NCBI GenBank assembly: GCA_902578255.1
Contig: CACHCH010000004.1
Location: forward strand, 1-64,000
Length of the DNA stretch: 64,000 nt
DNA from: an uncultured Pelagibacteraceae bacterium
GTDB lineage: Bacteria > Pseudomonadota > Alphaproteobacteria > Pelagibacterales > Pelagibacteraceae
Reading direction: 5' to 3'
The stretch's first letter is position 1; each line of letters starts with the position of its first letter. The notes below the pieces were generated by a model, which saw nothing but the letters and a program-made list of their open reading frames with translations, was not told the DNA's origin and searched no databases. This document shows, one piece after another, positions 1 through 8,027 of the stretch. The position numbers and the translations under genes were made by a program.

Positions 1-77
1 CTAAAGATATGGGTGACGCTATAAAAGTATTTGATGGTTGGTTGAAAAAATATAAGAGAAAAAAAAATGAGAAGTAA
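1..77 (+). CDS. C-terminal end of an unidentified gene (cut by window start)
   Basis: An open frame runs from the window edge and ends at TAA 75-77. It encodes about 24 residues with a very basic, lysine-rich end (WLKKYKRKKNEK). It overlaps the start of the next gene by 11 nt, the usual coupling in this genome, so it is probably the last part of the upstream operon gene. The fragment is too short to assign a family. Confidence 0.5.
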   Translation, partial: KDMGDAIKVFDGWLKKYKRKKNEK

Positions 78-1509
78 GATGTCTAATTTTTTAAATAAAA
101 TAATAATTTTAACAATTTTAATAATACCCAACATTGTTAATGCAGATTTTTTTGAGGATATAACTGATAAAATTGTAGATAATCCAAAAAGACTTAGTTA
201 TGGCATTTCTGTTGCCGATATAAATCAAAATGGAAAATATGAATTTATAGTTACAGGATTTGGTTATCCTAATTTAGCTTTATCATACGATAATGGAACA
301 TTAATTAATATTGCTAATCAAAATATATTTTCTGATGAATCTAGAAAAACTATTGGTGTTGCAGCATGCGATGTTGATAAAGATGGATATGAAGAAATAT
401 ATTTTCTTAACACAGATACATATAGTGGAACAAAAAAATATTCCGATAGACTTATAGATTTGGAAGGAAATAAATTTTTAGACATGTTTGAAATTGAAAA
501 AAATAAAGAGGATTTAAATTTAACAGCAGGTAGATCCGTTGCTTGTGTGGACAGGAAAGGTAATGGTGAATATGGTCTCTATGTATCAAATTATGGAGGA
601 CCAACAAGGTTTTATGAGATTGAAGATAAAAAGATTAAGGATAAATCAGTTAGCTTAAATTTAGATAAGGTTACAGGTGGAAGGGCAGTTGTTTCAGGGC
701 ATATTTTAACAGATAGATCTGATATTTTCGCAGCAAATGAAAGAGGCCCAAACTTTCTTTTGAAAAATAATAATGGGGTTTTTGAAGATGTTGCATTTGA
801 TTATCGAGTAGATGATGTGATCCAAAACGGAAGAGGAACTGCATTATCAGACATACTTTATCGAGGAAGACTGGATATAATAAGTGGAAATTGGCAGGGT
901 TATCATAGAGCTTATGCCTTAAAAGATAATCAATTTAAAGACATAGGTAATAGTAAATTTGATAAACCATCAAGAATACGAACCATTATATCTGCTGATT
1001 TTGATAATGACGGTTATGATGAAGTTTTTATGAACAACATCGCTGAGCCTAATAGGTTATTTAGGATAAAAGAGAATGGAGCTTTTGAGGAAATAATATT
1101 AGAAAAAGGACTTGAACCGGATGGGTTTGGTACAGGAGCTGCAGTTGCTGACATTGATGATGATGGTATTTTAGAATTATTAGTTTCTCGTGGTGAAAGT
1201 AAAGAACAGCCATTAACTTTATATAAAGCAAAAATTGATAAACAGAGCAAATATTTGAGAATTAAACCTATTAATAAATTTGGAGCACCAGCAAGAGGTG
1301 CAACAGTTACATTATTTACAAATCAAAGAAAACATTCAAAAACTATTGATGCTGGATCTGGTTATTTGTGTCAAATGGAGCCTGTGGCACATTATGGAAT
1401 TAGAAAAAACGAAAAAAATTTTAAAGTAGAAGTTAAATGGACTGATGGTACTAAAAATTTAATCAAAATAACTTCGTTAAATCAAACAGTTACTGTAAAA
1501 CAAAAATGA
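67..1509 (+). CDS. Secreted FG-GAP/VCBS repeat protein with ASPIC/UnbV-type C-terminus
   Basis: A hydrophobic N-terminus ending near NIVNA looks like a signal peptide, so the protein is probably exported. The body carries at least four Asp-rich calcium-binding-like loops of the FG-GAP/VCBS beta-propeller type (DINQNGKYE, DVDKDGYEE, DFDNDGYDE, DIDDDGILE). The last 90 residues (GAPARGATVTL, then AGSGY) resemble the ASPIC/UnbV domain that often follows such propellers. Family members are extracellular adhesion or carbohydrate-binding-like proteins, mostly of unknown function. A second in-frame ATG at 79 (MSNFLNK) would give a cleaner signal peptide and sits 1 nt after the upstream stop. The gene overlaps the next one by 4 nt (ATGA), so the two are co-translated. 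Confidence 0.8.
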   Translation: MRSKMSNFLNKIIILTILIIPNIVNADFFEDITDKIVDNPKRLSYGISVADINQNGKYEFIVTGFGYPNLALSYDNGTLINIANQNIFSDESRKTIGVAACDVDKDGYEEIYFLNTDTYSGTKKYSDRLIDLEGNKFLDMFEIEKNKEDLNLTAGRSVACVDRKGNGEYGLYVSNYGGPTRFYEIEDKKIKDKSVSLNLDKVTGGRAVVSGHILTDRSDIFAANERGPNFLLKNNNGVFEDVAFDYRVDDVIQNGRGTALSDILYRGRLDIISGNWQGYHRAYALKDNQFKDIGNSKFDKPSRIRTIISADFDNDGYDEVFMNNIAEPNRLFRIKENGAFEEIILEKGLEPDGFGTGAAVADIDDDGILELLVSRGESKEQPLTLYKAKIDKQSKYLRIKPINKFGAPARGATVTLFTNQRKHSKTIDAGSGYLCQMEPVAHYGIRKNEKNFKVEVKWTDGTKNLIKITSLNQTVTVKQK

Positions 1510-2195
1510 AAAAAATCTTATCTAAATTCGTTTTAATTTTCTTAGTATTTTTTCAATTTGAATCATTTGCAGAAGAAAAAAATTATCATAAAGAATTAAT
1601 TACTGATTGGTCTAGAATATTTCCAGATCAAAATAGAAATGCAGCTGGACCAAAGTTTTTTAAGTATGTTATAGATAAAGAAATTACATATAAAGATTTT
1701 ACAGAATTTAATAAATTATATTGTGCAGTTTCTGGATCATTAATTGACCCAAATAGCGAACCAGATTTTCTATACGCTAAAGAGAGCAAAACTGGCGAAA
1801 AAATTTGTGGTGACTACTACAAGTGCTGCATTCCTTGTTCGTGTGATATTATGAAATATTCTGAAGTTGAAAAGATGACTTACAAATTTTTGGACGGTTT
1901 AAAAGATTTCTATGTATTCACGATCAGAAATCCTTGTAAGAAGAAAGATTTTCCCGACCGGGTAAATAAAGATTACTTTTGTGATGGAGAAAAAATCAAT
2001 AATAATCAAGTCTATAATCTTAATGATCGAGTAGTAATAGGTTTATTACATGAAGGAAGAAGCTGTAAAAAAGAAGAGATAGATTTTGTAAAAAGTCACG
2101 AAGTAACGGGGAGGTTTTGTGAATTACGAAATAATACTCCTTTAGAAAATTTAAAAACTGGAATGGGCGACATATTTATAAAGCTTGCCAGATAA
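1506..2195 (+). CDS. Cysteine-rich secreted protein of unknown function
   Basis: The N-terminus (KFVLIFLVFFQFESFA) is a clear signal peptide followed by a 205-residue soluble domain. It contains at least eleven cysteines, several packed in the segment CGDYYKCCIPCSCD, with others spread to the C-terminus. This suggests either disulfide bonds in the periplasm or a metal or cofactor site. I do not recognise a named family. Its start overlaps the stop of the FG-GAP protein gene (ATGA), which argues that the two secreted proteins are made together and may work together. Confidence 0.7.
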   Translation: MKKILSKFVLIFLVFFQFESFAEEKNYHKELITDWSRIFPDQNRNAAGPKFFKYVIDKEITYKDFTEFNKLYCAVSGSLIDPNSEPDFLYAKESKTGEKICGDYYKCCIPCSCDIMKYSEVEKMTYKFLDGLKDFYVFTIRNPCKKKDFPDRVNKDYFCDGEKINNNQVYNLNDRVVIGLLHEGRSCKKEEIDFVKSHEVTGRFCELRNNTPLENLKTGMGDIFIKLAR

Positions 2196-2242
2196 TATTT
2201 TTTAATTTGTTCAAAGAACTGTTCTGAGCTAAGCTAAATTTA

Positions 2243-2962
2243 GTGAATATTATCGTATTACAACACATTAAGATAGAAGACCCCGGATATATCAAAGATT
2301 TAATGTTAGCTGATGGATTTAATCTAACCACTATTCAATTAGATGAAGGTGAAAAAATACCTGAAGATTTAAATAAATTTGATGGAATGTTTTGTATGGG
2401 AGGTCCTATGGATACTTTTATGGAAAAGCAGTATCCATGGCTAGTTGAGGAAAAGAAAAAAATTAAAGAGTTTGTTTTAGATTTAAAAAAACCTTATTTA
2501 GGATTTTGTTTGGGCTGTCAGTTATTAGGAGAAGTAATAGGGGGGCAAGTAGTTAAATCAAACCCTGCTGAGATTGGAATGATGGATATCAACTTTACAA
2601 AAGAAAAGGAAGTTGACAATTTATTTTCAAAATTTCCTAACCAAATCAAAAGTCTACAATGGCACTCTTATGAGGTGCAGGGTATTCAAAATCATAAGGA
2701 CGTGACTTTATTAGCTTCGTCACCAGTTACAAAGTTTCAAATTTTTAAATACCAAAACCACGCCTACGGAATTCAATTCCACATAGAAATAAAAAATACC
2801 ACAGTCAATGAATGGGGATGTGTTCCAGAATATAAAAAAGCTTTGGAGGATCAGCTTGGTAATGGTGCGTTAGAAAAATTTGATCAATCTGCAAAGGATA
2901 ACATGAAAGATATGAACAACTATTCTACAATCCTCTATAATAATTTTAAAAAACTTTTATGA
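2243..2962 (+). CDS. Class I glutamine amidotransferase-domain protein (GMP synthase-like)
   Basis: This is a stand-alone class I glutaminase domain of 239 residues. The nucleophile elbow GFCLGCQLLGE supplies the catalytic Cys (GxCxG type), and the catalytic His and Glu lie in GIQFHIE. An oxyanion-region segment, MGGPMD, precedes them. Such proteins hydrolyse glutamine to feed ammonia to a partner synthetase or act on gamma-glutamyl compounds. No synthetase domain is fused and none lies next door, so the acceptor is unknown. The start is GTG, after a 47-nt spacer holding the palindrome AGAACTGTTCT. The gene overlaps the next one by 4 nt. Confidence 0.8.
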   Translation: MNIIVLQHIKIEDPGYIKDLMLADGFNLTTIQLDEGEKIPEDLNKFDGMFCMGGPMDTFMEKQYPWLVEEKKKIKEFVLDLKKPYLGFCLGCQLLGEVIGGQVVKSNPAEIGMMDINFTKEKEVDNLFSKFPNQIKSLQWHSYEVQGIQNHKDVTLLASSPVTKFQIFKYQNHAYGIQFHIEIKNTTVNEWGCVPEYKKALEDQLGNGALEKFDQSAKDNMKDMNNYSTILYNNFKKLL

Positions 2963-3180
2963 ACAATAAAATATTTGAATGGGCTGGAGTCATAACTGCA
3001 ATATTATATTCTTTGTTTGTAGCTTTAAATATAGGGATTGAATTTTTCGGTTTTTGTTTATTACTTTTTTCAGCAATTTTAATCGGAATATGGGCTTATA
3101 GGGGCGGTCATAAGGGAATTTTATTTCTACAATTTTTTTATGCAACAGCCGGTATTATTGGGATGGTACGTTGGTTTTAA
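2959..3180 (+). CDS. Small two-helix inner-membrane protein, unknown function
   Basis: This 73-residue protein consists almost entirely of hydrophobic segments: about residues 8-25, a second stretch to about 45, and a short C-terminal hydrophobic stretch after the GGHKG turn. It starts inside the stop of the amidotransferase gene (ATGA), so it is translationally coupled to it. No family is recognised. Its stop codon overlaps the stop of the convergent photolyase-like gene (TTAA), leaving no room for a separate terminator. Confidence 0.65.
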   Translation: MNNKIFEWAGVITAILYSLFVALNIGIEFFGFCLLLFSAILIGIWAYRGGHKGILFLQFFYATAGIIGMVRWF

Positions 3181-4316
3181 TTAAAGCTTGATATTATTTT
3201 TGGAATATAATTTTTAAAATTAAAAAAACCTTTGTTGCAATATTGCCAGGAAAATCGATCAAGATCCCTGTATAAAAAATCTAATTTAATATTATTTGAA
3301 TTTAAATAATCTAAGTTTTCACCAACAGTTGGATATAATCCAAAACAGTTTTCAATATTTTTAATTTCACTAATATCAATAACCTCACATTCAATAGAAT
3401 TATCTTTTAATCTTTGTTGTTGGTCATTCATTAAAAGAGACTTAAATTTCACTGCCTTTTCACTAAGCTTGATAGCTCTATTTTCATTTTTAACAGCAAC
3501 TATATATATTTTTTTAAAATTATTTTCTTTGAAGTCAGTGATTTCAAATGAGAGATTATTCTCAAAAACTACAAGATTTTTTCTCTCAATATCCTGAGGA
3601 TTGCTGAAATCTTGTCTAATTATAGAGTAAGTTTTTTCTGAAATTTTTGGAGAAGCATTCTCGTTTAATTTGATGTTTTGAAATCTGTTATTGGTAAATT
3701 TTTTTATATTCCATTCACTTGCCAGGTAATGCTTACCTTGTGTTTGAATTCCGGCTACCCATCTCCAACCAAGGGTGTTAGATGCAGCATCTCCATCATA
3801 CAGATGTTGCATAAAAAACTCAGCACCAAGTTGCCATGGTAATTCTAGTGTGAAAATCCAAATACTCGCAAACCACATTCTGGTGTGGTTGTGAAGATAG
3901 TTAGTTTCTTTGAGCTCATTTACCCAAGAATTAAAGCACTCAATGTTTGTTTTCCCTTCAATTGCATTTAAATATTCTTTATTATCTTTAAAATCTTCTC
4001 TTATTTTTTTTAGCTCTATTATATAATCATTCCATACATTTGGTCTTAACTCGAGCCACCCTTTCCAATAAGTACGCCAAAGAACTTCTTGAATAAACTT
4101 TTCATTTTTAGCGAAAGAAAATTTATCAAGAGATTTTTTTATTATTTCTTTTTCGTTTATTATCCCGTGTGTAATGTAAGGTGATAAGCAAGAGACATTA
4201 GATCTACTCTCTGGACCAAGATCAAAATTTCTTAATTTAGAGTAATCTGTTAAATTATTTTCAATAAAATGATTTAGTTTTTCAATGGCTTTCTTCCTCG
4301 AAGCCTCAAATAACAT
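3177..4316 (-). CDS. FAD-binding cryptochrome/photolyase-like protein lacking the N-terminal antenna domain
   Basis: The first 230 residues match the helical FAD-binding half of the photolyase/cryptochrome family. The segment GDAASNTLGWRWVAG, followed by QTQGKHYLAS, corresponds to the FAD-contacting region (DxxxNxGxWxW...G). The protein begins directly with this region, where a normal photolyase has an N-terminal Rossmann-like antenna domain. The last 150 residues (LVVFENNLSF, KIYIVAVKNE, later GFFNFKNYIPKI) look like a short alpha/beta domain whose first strand resembles the usual photolyase N-terminus, so the order may be swapped. Likely roles are blue-light DNA repair or light sensing. Photolyase assignment is solid at family level; activity is not shown. 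It lies 7 nt after psiE on the same strand. Confidence 0.78.
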   Translation of the reverse strand: MLFEASRKKAIEKLNHFIENNLTDYSKLRNFDLGPESRSNVSCLSPYITHGIINEKEIIKKSLDKFSFAKNEKFIQEVLWRTYWKGWLELRPNVWNDYIIELKKIREDFKDNKEYLNAIEGKTNIECFNSWVNELKETNYLHNHTRMWFASIWIFTLELPWQLGAEFFMQHLYDGDAASNTLGWRWVAGIQTQGKHYLASEWNIKKFTNNRFQNIKLNENASPKISEKTYSIIRQDFSNPQDIERKNLVVFENNLSFEITDFKENNFKKIYIVAVKNENRAIKLSEKAVKFKSLLMNDQQQRLKDNSIECEVIDISEIKNIENCFGLYPTVGENLDYLNSNNIKLDFLYRDLDRFSWQYCNKGFFNFKNYIPKIISSFN

Positions 4317-4323
4317 ATTTAAA

Positions 4324-4704
4324 TTACCTAGATTTTTTTTTCTTTAGACCAAGTTTGTCACTATGTCTTAATCTTAGAACAACAATTGCTCCAGCAATCA
4401 ACAATATAGCAACTGCTTCATAAACAAGAGCTGTAGGATCCATTTCTTTTCCTTGAAGAATAATAAATCGAGCAAGAGCTGTTATTGCAATAAGAAGTGG
4501 CAGGGTTATACTTATAGATTGTTGATTCCAAAAAACTCTTACCATTGCAAGCACTTCTAAATATAGAAACATTAAAAGCAAATCAGCTAGAGTAACTAAT
4601 TGATTTGCAAACATATTTAATATTTCAATGCCAACAGCAATAATAGTGCTGATTAAAATAATACACATCAATCCCAATTGTAAGTTTTTTGCGATCTTAT
4701 CCAT
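4324..4704 (-). CDS. psiE: PsiE-family membrane protein
   Basis: The protein has 126 residues with four hydrophobic helices and a basic tail (KKKKSR). The order of helices and the central segment LYLEVLAMVRVFW fit the PsiE family, named for phosphate-starvation-inducible psiE of E. coli, whose biochemical function is not established. The start codon shares one base with the stop of the upstream membrane-protein gene (TAATG), so both belong to one transcript with the photolyase-like gene downstream. Confidence 0.8.
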   Translation of the reverse strand: MDKIAKNLQLGLMCIILISTIIAVGIEILNMFANQLVTLADLLLMFLYLEVLAMVRVFWNQQSISITLPLLIAITALARFIILQGKEMDPTALVYEAVAILLIAGAIVVLRLRHSDKLGLKKKKSR

Positions 4705-5162
4705 TATTTATCTTTACTAAACGGTAGCCATTTTTCAAATACTGATTTTGAAGAACCATCATATGGAATTGAGTAAGAATAAGGGTTTGGACTAGTTAGA
4801 ACTTCAATTCCTTTTGAAAAGACGAATATAAAAACAATAACAAAAACAATTACCATTATCTTAAAGGGATCAAAATTTTTTGTCTTAAAAACGCTAGCAG
4901 AACTTTCTTCAGCTCTGTGGAAATGTTTAAATGTCATATAGACTGCAAAAATCAAACCAATATGAGCTATAAATAGACCTGCCCAACCAAATGCAAAAGT
5001 TGTATATGAAAAAACATATAAACTAAAAACTGTAGTCCAAATAAAACTTAACACTAAAAGAATTTGTAATCTAACTGTTTTAGGAAGGGCCCTCAAATCA
5101 TTTTTACTATCATCAAATAAAATATTTGCTGCTTCTATCATCCAATTTTTTAATGATTCCAT
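4704..5162 (-). CDS. Small inner-membrane protein with a 2TM-like hydrophobic pair
   Basis: The 152-residue protein has a soluble N-terminus of about 35 residues, two close hydrophobic helices (about 35-80), a charged linker and one more strong helix (IMVIVFVIVFIFVFS), then a polar end. I cannot name a specific family with confidence; 2TM-domain proteins are the nearest resemblance. It heads a three-gene minus-strand run with psiE and the photolyase-like gene. A candidate promoter places its transcription start almost on the ATG. Confidence 0.6.
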   Translation of the reverse strand: MESLKNWMIEAANILFDDSKNDLRALPKTVRLQILLVLSFIWTTVFSLYVFSYTTFAFGWAGLFIAHIGLIFAVYMTFKHFHRAEESSASVFKTKNFDPFKIMVIVFVIVFIFVFSKGIEVLTSPNPYSYSIPYDGSSKSVFEKWLPFSKDK

Positions 5163-5168
5163 AAATCT

Positions 5169-5196
5169 AAGATATAGTTTTAAATAAATTTGACAA
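5169..5196 (-). promoter_or_regulatory. Candidate promoter for the 2TM/psiE/photolyase-like run
   Basis: Read on the minus strand, TTGTCA (5191-5196) and TATCTT (5169-5174) are separated by 16 bp, a reasonable sigma-70-type pair in very AT-rich DNA. The predicted start falls at about the ATG at 5162, which would make the transcript leaderless. This is pattern matching only, since AT-rich spacers produce many chance matches. Confidence 0.3.
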
Positions 5197-5219
5197 ACGA
5201 TAAATTGACCTAAGATTTA

Positions 5220-6407
5220 TTAAGAACGTAGTTTTTTCTTATGAAAATTAATAAATCTTTCAACATTTGTTTTATTAAAGGTTTTATTTTCTTCAAAAGA
5301 AACTTTTTTCATAGAGTAGGCTGCACTCTTAGTTTGTCTTGAAATTATTGTAACATTTCCTTTGTAAAGTTTGAGTTTAACTGAACCATTAACTTTATTT
5401 TTACTTAGATCCACAATTTTTTGAAGTTTAAATCTTTCTTTTGAATACCAGTAGCCATTATAAATAAGCTCTGCATATCTTGGCATAATTAAATCTTTTT
5501 TATGCATTGTATCTTTATCGAGAGTTACAGATTCTATTGCACGATGGGCATGCATTAACAAGGTACCCCCTGGTGTTTCGTATACACCTCTAGACTTTAT
5601 TCCAATAAATCTATTTTCAACTAAATCAACTCTGCCAATTCCATTTTTACCCGCAAGTTGATTTAATTTGTCTAATAATTTTGCTGGGGTAATTTTTTTC
5701 CCATTTATACCAAATGGATCTCCATTTTTAAAATTGATAGTAACAAAAGATGCTTTATTTGGTGCTTTTTCAGGAGAAACTGATCTTTGAAAAATAAATT
5801 CTGGTGCAAAATTTTTGGGATTTTCTAAAAGTTTACCTTCAGTAGAGGTATGAAACAAATTATCGTCCACTGAAAAAGGAGATGCGCCTTTTTTATCCTT
5901 TGGAATAGCTATGTTGTGTTTTTTTGCATAATTAATTAGGTCAGTTCTTGATTTTAATTTCCAAATTCTCCATGGAGCAATTACTTTTATTTTGGGACCA
6001 AAATAATGATACCCTAATTCAAATCGAACTTGATCGTTTCCTTTGCCTGTTGCACCATGGGATACAGCAAATGCCTTAAATTTTTTAGCAACTCTAATTT
6101 GATCTTTTGCAATAAGTGGTCTTGCAATTGATGTACCCAATAAGTACACACCTTCATAAATAGCATGACCTCTGATCATTGGATAAATATAATCTTTCAC
6201 AAAGACATTTTTTAAATCTTTAATAATGATTTTAGTAACACCAAATTTTTTTGCATTAGAAATAATTTTTTTTCTATTTATTTCTTGCCCTACATCTGCA
6301 GTATAACAAATTACTTCTGCATCATAATTTTCTTGAAGCCACTTTAGAATTATAGAGGTATCAAGTCCTCCAGAGTATGCTAGAACAATTTTTTTTTTTG
6401 ATTTCAT
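5220..6407 (-). CDS. argG: Argininosuccinate synthase
   Basis: ArgG condenses citrulline and aspartate with ATP to argininosuccinate, the penultimate step of arginine synthesis in the cytosol. The 395-residue length is standard. The N-terminal ATP pyrophosphatase loop is AYSGGLDTSIILKWL, and the citrulline/aspartate region GATGKGNDQVRFE follows at about residues 118-130. The gene lies 4 nt downstream of the IalB-family gene on the same strand, an unusual neighbour with no obvious metabolic link. The C-terminus is lysine-rich, as is common in this genome. Confidence 0.96.
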   Translation of the reverse strand: MKSKKKIVLAYSGGLDTSIILKWLQENYDAEVICYTADVGQEINRKKIISNAKKFGVTKIIIKDLKNVFVKDYIYPMIRGHAIYEGVYLLGTSIARPLIAKDQIRVAKKFKAFAVSHGATGKGNDQVRFELGYHYFGPKIKVIAPWRIWKLKSRTDLINYAKKHNIAIPKDKKGASPFSVDDNLFHTSTEGKLLENPKNFAPEFIFQRSVSPEKAPNKASFVTINFKNGDPFGINGKKITPAKLLDKLNQLAGKNGIGRVDLVENRFIGIKSRGVYETPGGTLLMHAHRAIESVTLDKDTMHKKDLIMPRYAELIYNGYWYSKERFKLQKIVDLSKNKVNGSVKLKLYKGNVTIISRQTKSAAYSMKKVSFEENKTFNKTNVERFINFHKKKLRS

Positions 6408-6411
6408 TGAT

Positions 6412-6924
6412 TTAACTACAAGCTTTTCGAGATGCGTTGTAAGCTTTAGTAAATCCTAGCAATGAATAGTGATCAATTGTTTGAGAACCTTTCTGATTGT
6501 ATCCAGTAATCATTATTCGAGAACCTTTTCTCATTTGCTTAATCATTTTTAGTTCAATTTTATTATCAGCAATCCAGGCAAATCCTTGCTCTTTGATATC
6601 AAATTTAAATTTATTTTTTCCTGAAGCCGCAGTAACGGAGTTGCTTTTGTTAAATTCATAGCCTGGGGTGACACTCACTTCATTAGTAATGCTTTCATTT
6701 GGTCTAAAGGCTACAAATAATTTTGCATCTCTTTTGTTTGATTTTGGGGCTTGCAAGATAGGCGAGGATTGTGCGAAACAAACTTTTCCACTTGCTTGAG
6801 AAACCACCATTGCTTCCCAATCCTTGTATTTACCAATTTTTTTTACTTCTTGAGCTTGAAGCTGACCAAAGCTAGTTAAAAACAAAATACTACAAAACGT
6901 TATAATTCTTTTAATTAAGGACAT
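6412..6924 (-). CDS. Invasion-associated locus B (IalB) family periplasmic protein
   Basis: A signal peptide (ITFCSILFLTSFGQLQAQ) is followed by a 145-residue domain with GKYKDWEAMVV, a pattern (W near the start, paired cysteines, KxxxxF..K region) typical of the IalB family in Alphaproteobacteria. The first cysteine is in KVCFAQSS and the last is the penultimate residue, consistent with a disulfide. The family was named in Bartonella, but in free-living marine bacteria it is probably a periplasmic or envelope protein unrelated to invasion. Its start overlaps the end of the aldo/keto reductase gene by 10 nt. Confidence 0.75.
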   Translation of the reverse strand: MSLIKRIITFCSILFLTSFGQLQAQEVKKIGKYKDWEAMVVSQASGKVCFAQSSPILQAPKSNKRDAKLFVAFRPNESITNEVSVTPGYEFNKSNSVTAASGKNKFKFDIKEQGFAWIADNKIELKMIKQMRKGSRIMITGYNQKGSQTIDHYSLLGFTKAYNASRKACS

Positions 6925-7949
6925 GGATTTGGGTAAATTTTTTGAACTTGGTTAATTTCTTTAATGACATCATCTGATAGATTAACATTTACACTTTCTA
7001 TATTTGTTTTCAACTGCTCCATTGTTGTTGCACCAATTATTACACTGGTCATAAAGTCTTGTATTTCACAAAATTTAATAGACATTTGACTCATATCAAG
7101 ATTATGTTTTTTGCTTATATTGTAATAAAGCTCTACCGCTACCTCAGTGTTTGGCTTTCTATATCGTGTCCAAAAATCGAAATCTCTTTCCATTCTTGAG
7201 CCTTTTGGAAATTTTTTATTTCTATATTTTCCGCTCAAATAACCACTAGCGAGAGGAGAATATGACAGGCAACCGATTTCCTCTCTTATTGACACTTCTG
7301 CTAATCCAACTTCGTAAGATCTATTCAACAAACTATATGGATTTTGGATTGACATCATTCGTGGTAAATTTTTGTCCTTTGAAAGTTTGAGAAAACTCAT
7401 TGTTCCCCAAGGCGTTTCGTTGGATAAACCGATGTATCTAATCTTACCTTGATCTATGTACTTGTTTAATTCTTCCAATACATCTTCAAATTTGTTCCAG
7501 TTATTTTCTTGATGAACGTAACCCAATCTCCCAAAGTTATTTACTTTTCTTTCAGGCCAATGAAGCTGATATAGATCAACATAATCAGTTTTTAGTCTCT
7601 TCAGACTATTATTTAAAGCACTTTCTAAGTTATTACCCACAAAACTATTTTCTCCATTTCTCAAATAATCTCGAGCAGGACCTGCAACTTTAGTAGCAAG
7701 TATCACATCATTTCTTTTTTTTGTTTTTTCAAACCAATTTCCAATAATTTCTTCAGTATCTCCGTAAGTTTCTTTTCTTGGAGGTACAGCATATAATTCT
7801 GCTGTGTCCCAAAAATTAACTCCTTGATCTAAAGCAAAGTCCATTTGCTCAAATGCTTCATTTTGCGTATTTTGTTCTCCCCAAGTCATAGTTCCGAGAC
7901 AAATTGTGCTTACTTTTAAGTCAGTATTTCCTAGATTTTTGTAATTCAT
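6915..7949 (-). CDS. Aldo/keto reductase (Tas-like)
   Basis: A 344-residue NADPH-dependent (beta/alpha)8-barrel oxidoreductase of the AKR superfamily. The catalytic tetrad can be read as Asp and Tyr in WDTAELY, Lys in LATKVAG and His in YQLHWPE. The insertion VPPRKETYGDTEEIIGNW after the Tyr and the overall length resemble E. coli Tas. The substrate is unknown; carbonyl or aldehyde reduction is the family activity. It heads the AKR-IalB-argG run and is divergent from the BI-1 gene, with 78 nt between them. Confidence 0.9.
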   Translation of the reverse strand: MNYKNLGNTDLKVSTICLGTMTWGEQNTQNEAFEQMDFALDQGVNFWDTAELYAVPPRKETYGDTEEIIGNWFEKTKKRNDVILATKVAGPARDYLRNGENSFVGNNLESALNNSLKRLKTDYVDLYQLHWPERKVNNFGRLGYVHQENNWNKFEDVLEELNKYIDQGKIRYIGLSNETPWGTMSFLKLSKDKNLPRMMSIQNPYSLLNRSYEVGLAEVSIREEIGCLSYSPLASGYLSGKYRNKKFPKGSRMERDFDFWTRYRKPNTEVAVELYYNISKKHNLDMSQMSIKFCEIQDFMTSVIIGATTMEQLKTNIESVNVNLSDDVIKEINQVQKIYPNPCP

Positions 7950-7990
7950 TTGAAAATTGTGTTAATGTTTTATTAACCTTTTAAGGTATC

Positions 7991-8019
7991 TTGAATAATT
8001 AGTAAAAGGCTATTATATA
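7991..8019 (+). promoter_or_regulatory. Candidate promoter for the BI-1/YccA gene
   Basis: TTGAAT (7991-7996) and TATATA (8014-8019) are spaced 17 bp apart. The expected transcription start is about 8026, two bases before the ATG, so the mRNA would be nearly leaderless. The pair sits in the intergenic region between two divergent genes, where a promoter is required. Prediction by eye. Confidence 0.42.
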
Positions 8020-8027
8020 ACAATCAT

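Noticed and set aside
2214-2226. Palindrome AGAACTGTTCT as a defined operator
   Set aside because: It is a real 11-nt palindrome in the spacer before the amidotransferase gene, but short and matching no regulator I can name.
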